NCBI GenBank assembly: GCA_002917775.1
Contig: KZ627147.1
Location: forward strand, 484,843 to 548,842
DNA length: 64,000 nucleotides
Reading direction: 5' to 3'
Origin: Glaciozyma antarctica PI12
Lineage: Eukaryota; Basidiomycota; Microbotryomycetes; Kriegeriales; Camptobasidiaceae
This document shows positions 23,290 to 32,604 of this stretch, one piece after another (the stretch's first letter is position 1; the number at the start of each line of letters is the position of its first letter). The notes under the pieces are model-generated. The model was given only the letters and a program-made list of their open reading frames with translations. It searched no databases and was not told where the DNA came from. The position numbers and the translations under genes are program-made.

Positions 23290-24526
23290 GGCTGAGGATG
23301 CGTGCGAGGAGTGGTGACGAGAAGAGCAAGAGGGGAGAGCTGCGATGGCTTTTCAGGGAGCGGTTCGGGCGAGCCGGTGGATGCGCAGACAGAGCTAGTG
23401 TCCTGTACACGAGCTTCCCGTAGGAGACCGCACGACGTTTGAGTTTCCCCTGGCAGCGAGGGGGTAGGGCCAAGGCGTTGTGCGTCGCGGACGACGACGG
23501 CACCGCGCGCTCGGCCCCCGCATGGTGCCCTCCTGATAAGCAAAGATCATGGGGGTTGCCTGATTTCGATAGTCGGAGGCGACGGGTGATCTAAGTTGCA
23601 TTACCGGGGAGATTGGTCGATTGAGAGCCTTCAGCCTTCGTTAGGCTCGCTGACTGAGCGATGAATCCGAGGGAGCAGGTGCAGGTGTGGAGGATCGGCC
23701 TGGCGTACTGGAGAATGGTTCGAGGTGTGTTGAGCTCTGCTGAGCGAGCAGAAGAGGGAGGAGCGAGCAGGAGCGAGGCGAAGCCCTCGCGTCGAGCAGA
23801 GGAAGAAATTCCGACGGCGTCTTGCTCTGGACGGTGCGCTGTCGGTCAGCAGAAGCTGAGACCGTGTAGTTGTAGGGATAAGCTGGCTTGCACACAGCTG
23901 CTTTAGTGGCGTAGGACCAGCCTCAGGCGCCAGCGAAGCAAACGACTGGAACCGCCGGGGTTGTTGTTCCTGAATGGGGTCCGTGCACTCCGTGCACTCC
24001 AGCGGCGTCCAGCGCCTACCCTCCCTGCTTACAAGCGTTGCGCGTGTCGTCTGGATCCCATGAGGCCTCGCGCTCAGCTTCGAGAGAGGCCCATGCTTGC
24101 TCCCGCTGGGAAAGCCCAACCTGTGCGAGCTGGGACAGATCGAGCTGGGCTGGGGTTGGCGGACACGACCCCTGATGATGAGACATAGCTGCCCAGGTCG
24201 CGGTAAGGAGGACAGGTCGCTGGTGGGGTGGACGGTGCTGGTCGGAGGGAAGGGGAGGACGCGAGGGAGGGACGAGGCGAGGGGCGGCGGCTGTCGGAGA
24301 GAGCAGACTCGACCGCCTGCCTGCGGGGGTGCTGGCAGGAGTCAAACGTGAAGCGTACTAAAGCGGGGAGAGCGGGGAGGGAGGTGGAGGAGGCAGAGCA
24401 GCGTCGCGGAGAGGTCCCTCGTCTCGTCAGCTTGCCAGCTCCCTTCCCACTCAATCCATGCACAAGAAGCCCTTCCATTGCGTACAAGTCAGATCATACA
24501 AAGCGCACCTCCTACTCCCACACTCC
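23290..24526. other. Intergenic, possible relic sequence
   Basis: It holds the promoter side of the protease at 21.9-23.3 kb. If the truncated copy at 24.5 kb was once full length, its lost catalytic part would have been here. I could not recognise a zinc motif, a Met-turn motif or other family exons in it. Confidence 0.4.
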
Positions 24527-24811
24527 TCACGCCTGCGCGGCGTCTGCGGCGTGCGCGAACACCCTCTCCCTCTCCCTCTCCGCCTCAATCTTCTGGATCT
24601 GTAACGCGCTGCTCGACAGTATCAGCTCCTCCCTATCCCCACTCTACGGAGCTGCTCACATCTTGGCCTCAGACTCGAGGTCCACGACGTCGTTCGGCGT
24701 GCCGCATTCGCGGGGGTCGGGAACAGTGGCTTCGACGTTGGTGTTGGGGCGGTCTGCGGACGCCATGAGGGCAAGGGCGGCGAGGATAATGGCGGCGAGG
24801 GCGTATCTCAT
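24527..24811 (-). pseudogene. Truncated M43 protease paralog (prodomain only)
   Basis: ATG at 24811 opens a signal peptide (MRYALAAIILAALALMASA), then DPRECGTPNDVVDLESEA. This matches the DPRKCG-type prodomain of the neighbours in position and sequence. The first intron is at the same place as in the paralogs (GTGAGC donor, GAGCTGATAC branch, GAGCAG acceptor). The next exon gives ALQIQKIEAERERERVF, equivalent to the charged prodomain helix, and ends in TGA at 24527-24529 before any catalytic sequence. About 77 residues remain. It may be a dead remnant, or it may make a small secreted peptide equal to the protease propeptide. No zinc ligand is present. Confidence 0.6.
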
Positions 24812-25593
24812 AGGTGGAGGTGCTTGAGCTTGTGGGGAGCGCTGGCGGATGGGTGGACGGAGGGAGGAGGCGAGACTGCGCTAGCGGTGAGAGGGTTCCG
24901 ACGGCGCTTGTACGCAAGTGACTTGCGGTGACAGCTGATTAGACGTCGGCGTGGTCGTACGCGTGGTGCGGTGATATGGAGAAAGGAGAGCGCATGGTGG
25001 CAGTCCCGGGCTGACCAAGTCGAAGTCGCCCTGAGTAGGCCTAGGTAGGCCTTGAGTAGGCATGAGTACGGCAACGCGACGAGGAGAAGGGGAGGGCACC
25101 TTCCCCTGCAAAGGATCGGGATCACGACTCCTTGAGCCTTGAACAAACCCATTGCTGGAGCTGGGAGCGGTGTGCAAGTAAGAAGAGGTCCGCGGAGCCC
25201 AAGACTCCTTCGAGGACTCCTTCTTTCTGTTCTTCGAGATTCGCCGACTCTGTTGCAGCTCAGCGCAGACGAATTTTCGAGCGCCACGCCAGTGTGTGCG
25301 ACTGAGCGAGGTCCAGTCCTCAACAGCTCTCCCAAGCTCGCCAAACCGGAGTCCGATCTCGCTTCAGCAAGTTTCCTCCGCAAGTTTCCAGAGAATGCAC
25401 AGCGTCCATCCCGCGAAAAATTACTCCTTAGAAAATACACGCCGTGTCCCAGACCGAAAGCTCGATCCCGCCAACAACCCTTGCTCCTTCCAATAATGCC
25501 TCGCGCTCGCCAGCTTGCCCGTCCTGCTCCCTTCGCAAGATCAGCGTGCGCTAGACTACAACGAAAAGAAGAATCTCACCATCCGAATTCCCG
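24812..25593. other. Intergenic between array members
   Basis: An inverted repeat AGGCCTA-GG-TAGGCCT lies at 25037-25052 among short GAGTAGGC repeats. The remainder shows no supported gene. Confidence 0.4.
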
Positions 25594-27285
25594 TCATTGA
25601 AGCCCTCGGTACCGCTGCGCCTGGGCTATCATCCTCACCGCCTGCCCGACTGAGAAGGAGGTCATGCAGCTGTCGTACGTGTAGTCCTGCGCGCGACGAC
25701 TGAGCCCTCGAAATGCTGCTGCGAAAAAAGGAGATGCTCACCATGTAGTTTGTGATAGGCTCCAGACCTGCGAGTGTGCTGCAGGAATCGCGGCCTGTAG
25801 GACATCCTTCTGCGGCTCTGCGACGGACGTCAGTCGGTGATTGTGAGCGAGAGCGGGCAAAGAACGCACGAAGCTTCGGCCTGAAGGAGCAGGGGAAGCG
25901 ATGTTAGTAGCCTGTTGTGCAAGATCCGATGAAAAAGGCGCACGGGGGTATCGCTGTGAGCAGGAACGTTAGATTCCTCTGAACGACTTAAAGGAGAGGA
26001 GCTCACGTCGCCAGATCCTCTACATCCTCCTTGAAAGGTGTGGTAGAGGCCTGTGAAGGATCACGTCAGAAAGCGAAGCCTCCTCAAAGCCGAGAGAGGA
26101 ACGCACCCAGCCAATGTCCCACCTCGTGCGTCGCCGTCTTGCCCTAGAGAAAACGAGCCTCGTCAGCGATCTGATCAATCAAAAGCAAGATCGAGAACTC
26201 ATACCTGATTGTAATTCCTCGTCGCTCCACCAGGCAGAGAGCTAAAGCGCACAACGACACCTACGAAAGGGGATCAGCGCTGCGAATGCCAACCTGGATT
26301 CGTGCGCACCATCTTCGAGAGGGCTCGAAGCGTAGCTTATAGGGTACGTCGAGTAGCCGAGGTAACCTACCGCAGCACCGCTCTGGAACCCAACCGAATA
26401 GACTGAGAGAAGAGGTCAGCATGCCGTGCGGCCTGAGGAATGCTGGTACGCGCTGTTTAGTGCCGTGGCGTTCCCTTTGCGAATAGCTGCGTTTGGATGC
26501 GAGTTAGCCGGAGCGAAAGCTCCAGGGGCTTGCACGCACCTTTCTTCATCGCCGTTTGCGCAGAACTGCGATGTGTGGGAAAGGTTCAGCGAGGAGATGC
26601 GGGAGTGAATGCGGGGTTCGTACTTTCCAGGAGCTACGATCGTGCACCAGTTCTTGTTGAAGGTTGAGTCCGTCGATACGAGGCTGCGTTGGGCGTGGGC
26701 GTGGATTAATGCGGGACAAGAGTTGTGAAGAGAAGCAAACACACGTGAAGTTGAATCCTGTTGAAGCGTCTGAGCAGTACGAGGTCAGCTGGCTCGAGAC
26801 CTCGCTCAGGTAGAAGCTTACAATTCTGATTGAGAACAGCGATTTGAGCAGCGATAGCCGAAGCAGGAAGAGCCCCGGTAGCCAGCGCTGATCAGACCCC
26901 CTCATCAGCGGCAACCTCAGCAGCGCAAGGTGGGGAGAACTGACTAGATTCACCGCGAATGGTGTGCCAGTAGACCGGCACGTTGATGGGGGCCGTCCTC
27001 AGCGGCACACGACGCGCTCCATCCCCGCTGTTGGCCGCCTTGATCGCTTTGACCCGTTTCGCACTGTAAAAGCTCGTTGATCAGCTGAGCCTCCGGTGCA
27101 CAGTTTGGAAGGACGTACACTCGCTCCTCGACCTCTGGATAGACCTCCTGGCTTGAGCCGCACTTCCGTGGGTCAGCTACCTGAGCCGCCGCCTTCGCGG
27201 CTTTTGTCGTCGAGGGAGGAGCAGTAGCGGCGGTGGCGAGCGACGCAGACAAGAGGAGCAGGGTGGCGGCGCAGAACCGCCTCGT
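25594..27285 (-). CDS. Secreted M43-type zinc metalloprotease lacking an obvious ATG
   Basis: The hydrophobic signal sequence RRFCAATLLLLSASLATAA, the prodomain motif DPRKCGSS and the zinc site HEVGHWLG plus LYHTFQGG (near 26030-26130) are all present. So is [15 protein letters not shown] near 25660, and the last exon ends AQRYRGLQ with the stop at 25594-25596. Where the sister gene starts with ATG CGA TTC, this copy has ACG AGG CGG TTC (27277-27285). No in-frame ATG lies upstream before a stop in the same exon. Translation may start at the near-cognate ACG, at an upstream exon I cannot identify, or not at all. Everything else looks functional, so the coding status depends on this start. I place the 5' border at the ACG. 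Confidence 0.7.
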
Positions 27286-27573
27286 GCAGGAGAGCAGGAG
27301 AGCAGCGGGAGAAGAGAGCTCGCCCGAAGAGGAACTTGGGTCGATCGTCGTTTCAAGATTCCTCGGCAAGGGAGTGCGCAGAGTGCGCTGCGAAGCTTCT
27401 CGCTGCGTCCTTTGCCTCGTACGGAATATAGGAGAGCTGGGAGAAGGGGAATGGGGAGAGGGGAGCGCCGAACCGTCAAATCGGGGCTCTGCACCAAGAG
27501 GTGAGCGCCGGATCCGAACGGAACTTTGAGCTTCGAGGGAGCTTGTCCATCCCCGCTCTCCTCAAGCAAGCTC

Positions 27574-28559
27574 ATGAAGACTGAGGAAGTACACGCTGTC
27601 AACGAAGGGCTCGGTGGAGTAGCTAGGAGCCGGAACGAAGCCCCAGACGCGCACGGCAAGGACTCGGAGTCCAAGGTGGCGGCCCAGTCGCGTCGAAGGG
27701 AGGAGGAGGACACGGACTACCAGGAAGGTGAGAGTCGCGGCTACAGAAAGGAGGAGGGGAGGAGAAGCAGGAGCTGACCTGGCCCTGCTGCCAGCACCGG
27801 GGGAGTTGCCTCCACCACCGAAGAAGAAGGCGCGCGGACCTGCTGGCAAGAAGGGAAAGGGACGCGTCAGCATGCTCGAACACTTCAAGAATATGCCTCT
27901 AGACATCCTGAACGAGGTGCGTTTGACTCCAGGGATGCGACGGAGGAGGTGGAGCTGACGACGCCGACGCCACCAGATCTGCTCCCACCTCGACCCTATC
28001 ACGCTCCTCTACCTCTCTCGCACGACCAAGAGCTTTCGGACGACTCTCATGTCTTCTTCCGCCAAGTCGATGTGGATCCATGCACGCAGAAACGTCTATC
28101 TCCCAGATCTCGAGTCGGACGCGAGCGAACCGGCTCGGGCGAGCTTGATCTTCGAGAGGAACTGTATGGTGCGTCATCCTCGCTATGCGTTTGGCAGGGA
28201 TGGGTGCTGATCTTCTGCACATTTTTCAGGTATGCGGGAGGAGTCGAGCTGTCACCGTGGACTATTGCGTGAGAGCTCGGAAAAGGAGGCTTTTCGCACA
28301 AGGATGGGAGCCTCACTAGTACGCTCATCATCCCGCCCGCCCGCTTCCTCCATGCTCACGCCGTTGTTCACAGCTTTTCGTACTACTGGCACCTTACGGA
28401 GGCCGTGTGCCAACCGAAAGACCTCACCGAGAGGAGTGAGTGCGTTTCTCTCGCTCTCTGGTACTCCCTGATTCGTCTCCAGGCTGGCCCAAGATCTCGC
28501 CTGCGATCATCGCCAGCCTTCAGCGCAACAGGGCCTTTCGCCTCGCGGGCCATCGTTGA
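27574..28559 (+). CDS. Short Cys-motif F-box protein
   Basis: Six exons join in frame: 27574-27727, 27795-27916, 27977-28168, 28230-28318, 28374-28435 and 28483-28559, giving 231 residues. A charged N-terminus with PPPPKKKARGPAGKKGKG precedes the F-box MPLDILNEICSHLDPITLLY. The exon border right after the E of LNE is shared with the F-box genes at 47, 54 and 56 kb. Then comes CMVCGRSRAVTV, the first half of a CxxC pair like that in the larger paralogs. The protein ends soon after (AFRLAGHR) and lacks their long C-terminal region, so this is a short family member. It probably works in an SCF ligase; the target is unknown. All introns are GT-AG. Confidence 0.8.
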
Positions 28560-29632
28560 GACCCCATGGCGCTCGGTCGACTAGGTGCGTGTACTCCCAC
28601 TGGTATCTCACTCTCTCGCGAGAAGGTGTTCGGAGCTGACCTCTCTCTGCCAGCAGGTGGTCTTTTTTGCGTCTTTTTTGCGTCTGAAACGAGAGTTGCT
28701 TTGCTTTGCGAAGTCTGGGGCCATTCATATCAGAGCTTGGCGAGTGGTTGAGATTCTTTTATGGTAGCGAGGCAAAGAGGAAGGCAGCGTGGGGTGGGGG
28801 ATTGCGCGAGTGGCGATGGTGAAGGAAGGGAAGGTGCGAGCAGTTGGGGAGGGCTTTTATTAAGCTGCGGGAGGGCGTGCTGGCGGATGCGGAGGCAGGT
28901 GGAGAGGGAACTGGGAAGTGGAAGCGAGGAACTGTGTGGTCGCGACGAGCTTAAGGAGGTGAACAGGAGAGGGAAGACGAGCGAGCGAGCCATCTGCGCA
29001 TCGCGAAAGGAACAACATCGGCTTCAGTGCACCCGCAACGATCGTCTCCTCTTCCTTCCTTAGCCACAGCAAGAACACCGTCCGTCGTCGTCGAATCGAA
29101 GCCTGCGCGGGTCGGACAGGACCTAGCCTCGCTAATCCCTGTCGCAGCAGCAAGATCAGCCTAGTACTCAGTTTGTCACCTCACCGCTTCGATCGCTTCG
29201 ATCGGCTGTCCGCTGGCTTGAATCTAGAGTGCGCGTGCGGAGGACGCGCAGAAACGGGAGAAGCGCGAGCAGATCCTGCCGTCCCAAGGCCTCGACAACT
29301 GATCCAGTTCTCAGTACGAGGTTGCGATACTGATCTAACAAGTAGAGGAGCAGCGGAGGGAGGACAAGCAGCCGAGAGCGAGAGTGTTGGTAGCCACAGC
29401 TGGCTCGAAGCCGCTGCTATAGGCTGGAGAAGATCAGCTCACCTCGTCCCTCCTCCTGCCGTTCAAGCCTTTCAGCTGAGATTAACACACTCCTCCTAGC
29501 ACCTGCAACGCGTTCGAAGTTGTGATTATCGTCGAAGACAAAACGCAACACAGCCGCCGTCTCCTTTCTTCCTCCTCCCCTCCTACACCCCCACCGGTGT
29601 CCCCCCTCCCCCCACAGCCTCACCAGCCGGCC
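28560..29632. other. Intergenic, about 1.1 kb
   Basis: It carries one copy (minus strand, about 28967-29030) of a roughly 60-base segment also found at 36387-36450. No coding sequence is supported. Confidence 0.4.
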
Positions 29633-30468
29633 ATGCTCCCCCTCCTCCTCCTCCTCCTCCTCCACCCTCTCCTAACCGCCGCCCAACTCCCTCTCCTCGC
29701 CTACTCGCACCCGCACTCCTTCCCCGGCCTCTCCTCAGGCTTCTCCGTACCCTCCGGCACTATCGCCTTCCTCCCTGGATTCCACCCCTGCGGCACTCTA
29801 CTCCTCCTCTCCGCCCCTGGTCTCTCTTACGATGATTTCGACCGGATGGGGAGGGGGGAGGGGAGCGTGAGAGGAGGGTATGAGGGGGGAGAGGGGGTGA
29901 TGGAGAGGGAGGCGCTGGAGAGTGAGGTCGTTGCGTGGGCTAGGGGATGGAGAAGGAGCTGTGGGAGGGGAGAGGGGATGAGGGAGGTGCGGGTCGCGAA
30001 GGTCGTTGCGGATCTCAAGGGGGAGGGGGAGGGACGGCAAGCTGGTGTGGATCGACTGGGTGCGTTCGTCTGGCGTTCTCGAGGAGGTGGAGCTGATGGG
30101 ACGCAGACCGACTGGTGGAGACTCATCTAGCTGCACTACCAGCGCAGCCGCACCCACACCTCGTTATCCTCACCACCCTCTCTCCCACGGCTTTGACGAC
30201 CCTCTTCGACATCGTCTCCTCGCAGCCCAAACCCAACGAAGGCACCGGCAACGGCGTCCACTGGCGCGTCGAAACTGGGGAGCGACGGCACCGGTGGAAG
30301 GTCGTTCACTTCTTCTGGACGACGTTCAAGATGGTCTTCTGGCTCGGCATGCTTGGGGGAATGATTTGGGTCGCGGGGGTTTGGGCGCGCAGGAGGTGGG
30401 GAGCGAAGGAGAGGGGGGTGATGTTGTCGTTGACGGGGGATGAGGAGCTGGATTTGGAGGCGGAGTAG
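29633..30468 (+). CDS. BIG1-like ER type I membrane protein
   Basis: Two exons (29633-30059 and 30107-30468; GT-AG intron with a GCTGATG branch) give 262 residues. ATG is followed by a poly-Leu signal sequence (MLPLLLLLLLHPLLTAAQ) encoded by a CTC repeat. The lumenal part has SHPHSFPGL and CGTLLLLSAPGLSYDDF, the pattern of fungal BIG1 (an ER protein needed for cell wall beta-1,6-glucan, related to the V-ATPase factor Voa1/Ac45). A single membrane segment near the C-terminus (VFWLGMLGGMIWVAGVWA) leaves a short acidic cytosolic tail. The membrane topology is visible; the BIG1 assignment rests on weak local similarity, and another single-pass ER protein is possible. Confidence 0.6.
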
Positions 30469-30829
30469 GGAGGGGTGTGCTCATGGACATTTGAAGGTGT
30501 TGCAAAGGTATTCTCTCGTAGATTTATTGCGAGCTGCCAGAGTGGAGAACAGATGCGAGAGCTGGCGAAGACGACGACAGCGAGGCCGAGTCTCGAGAAA
30601 TTTGAGCAAGTCGAGACGTGAGGGAGGCGCAAGCAGCGACACGAGCAGTTTCGAAGTCGGGAACACGAAGCAGCTTGGCGAGTAGCGCGAGGAGAGCTTC
30701 AACCGAACGCGGCAGCACCAATCGACCATCACTCGACGCACTCAACCGAAGCAGTCGACCGAAGCAGATCCTCTCCCCTCTCCCGCAATCTCGCATACCA
30801 ACCACAATGCATAGCAAAGAACGAACCGC
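30469..30829. other. Convergent intergenic region
   Basis: 3' flanks of the BIG1-like gene (plus) and RPL5 (minus). Nothing else was identified. Confidence 0.4.
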
Positions 30830-32027
30830 CTACTCGTCGGCGTTCGCCTTGGCCGCGATCCAGGCCGCCTTCTTCTCGGCGACGCGCTCGCGGCGCTGGG
30901 CGAGGGAAAGCTTCTTGGGGTGAGTAAGCTTGGACGCCTTCTTCCACTCCTCGAGGTCGGCCTTGTCGGTGATGACGGCGCTGGGGTCCTCGCGGATCTT
31001 GGCGTGCGCCTCCTTGTACATGTCCTCGAGATCCTCGGATCCGATGTCGTCGGCAAGGTACTGGGGAGGGCGTTAGTGCGTGCGGTGGGGAGGGAGGGGG
31101 AGGGAACGTACAGAAGAGAAGTGCTTCTTGAATCGCTCGTCATCGCTCGTCATCTCAAGAGACTCCATGAACTCGGCAACGTGTCCTGCAAGGCGAACGC
31201 ATCAGCTCCCATTCCTCCACCACCACGACGAGCAAAACGAACGCACCTCCGTAGATGTAGTTCTGGAGGGTCTCAGCATCAAGCTCCTTCGCCTCGGGGT
31301 CGTATCCGGGGAATCGGTTCTCGGAATGAGGAATGAAAATTCCTCCATCCGAAGCACCCTTCATCGCTCCGAAAACGCGGGCACCGGTAGAGGTGCGCTT
31401 GAGTCCGACATCGAGGAAGCACTTGAACGGCCGGGGGCCATCCTCGATAGCCTCGGTGAGCTGGAGAGTTCCGTCGGGCTCGGCCTGTCCCTCGTACTTG
31501 TCGGCTAGTCCGAGCTTGGTGAGAGCGCGGCGGGCGACGAGAAGTCCGGTGGCGTAGGCTGGAGAGTGGTTGTGGGTTAGCGGGAAGTCCTCGCAGGTCA
31601 AGGGAGGGACGCACCAGCAGCCCAGTTGGTGAGACCGTGCTCAACTCCGTAGCGGGGGAGCTCGTGGGAGTAGGCGGCGGTGAGGACAAAGTCGCCTTGA
31701 AGCTTGGCGTGAACAATCTGTGCGCGCAACCCTCATCAGCTCCCCGTCCCCCTCGCAGGGCACACCGCGAAAACCCACCTGGCAGATGATGTCCTTGTTG
31801 GTGAAGCGGACGACGAGCCTGTACTTGGGCGCGTTGTACTTGTTCTTCGCCTGGGACACGAGCCTCTTGCGCGCGTAGTAGTCGGTCTTACCCTCTGTGA
31901 ACGCGAGTTGGGATCAGCTGGGGTTCCTTGTGGGCGCAACGGGTGAGGACGTACCACGACGACGGCGGTACTTCACCTGGTATCGGCTGAAGTATGCGTC
32001 GTTCTTGACGACCTTAACGAAAGGCAT
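30830..32027 (-). CDS. RPL5: 60S ribosomal protein L5 (uL18)
   Basis: The start [20 protein letters not shown], followed by [16 protein letters not shown], is diagnostic for eukaryotic uL18, the 5S rRNA-binding protein of the 60S subunit. The chain continues with [33 protein letters not shown] and [12 protein letters not shown]. It ends with a basic C-terminus ([19 protein letters not shown]) and stop at 30830-30832. Several introns split the frame and all join cleanly. A further intron of 311 bases lies in the 5' UTR (32032-32342; GTAAGT donor, CCCACAG acceptor), its acceptor four bases before the ATG. Strong, growth-regulated expression is expected from the protein class. No C/D-box snoRNA motif is visible in the long intron. 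Confidence 0.95.
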
Positions 32028-32604
32028 TTTGCTGTGGGAGGAGGGAAGAGAGAGAGTTAGCGCCTGGTTCCGTAGCTCCAGCACGACTTGTCCCTCCTCC
32101 TTGAGCAGTCGTCCCTCCTCCTCGCCGACGTCCACCAATCCGGCAGCACTCCCCCCTCATAGCACTCTCCATATCCCTGCCCTCCTTCCCCCTGCTCCCC
32201 TCTGCAAATTCCCTCCAACTCTTGCCTCGAACGAATTTGACCACCTCGTTTCCTGGAGAGCCGGGTGTCGTGGATTGGATGGGACGAGTCGGGCGGGAGA
32301 GCAGAGTAGAGTCGTGGTTGACACGGCAGCTGTTCAACTTACGGAAGGGGTTGGTGAGTTGGGAGAGAAGCACGGGGGAAGAAGAGGAGTCGACCAAGTC
32401 CTCAAGTTCTGAGGCCGCACATTTATTCCGATTAAATTTGGGCTCAAGGCTAGGCCCCCCTTAAAGAATAAAATATGGATTAAGCTCGGGCCAGCTCTGG
32501 GGTTCGTCGTCGTTCGCCGTTCTCGCCGTTCTCTCCTTCTCGTTCTGAGCCAACTTGAACGTCGACGAACACGTTCAAGAGTCGTCGACGACGACGCAGT
32601 AAGG
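32028..32604. promoter_or_regulatory. Divergent promoter of RPL5 and the OCRL-like gene, with the RPL5 5' UTR intron
   Basis: The minus strand carries the RPL5 leader intron at 32032-32342. Beyond it, 32400-32490 is unusually AT-rich for this window (TTTATTCCGATTAAATTT and AATAAAATATGG) and is a candidate core promoter. Confidence 0.45.

Noticed and set aside
23631-24119. Minus-strand open frame of 162 codons between protease copies
   Set aside because: No ATG-led family similarity, no splice signals and low-information Arg/Ser-rich sequence.
32032-32342. Intronic C/D-box snoRNA in the RPL5 leader intron
   Set aside because: No RTGATGA C box was found on the transcribed strand.
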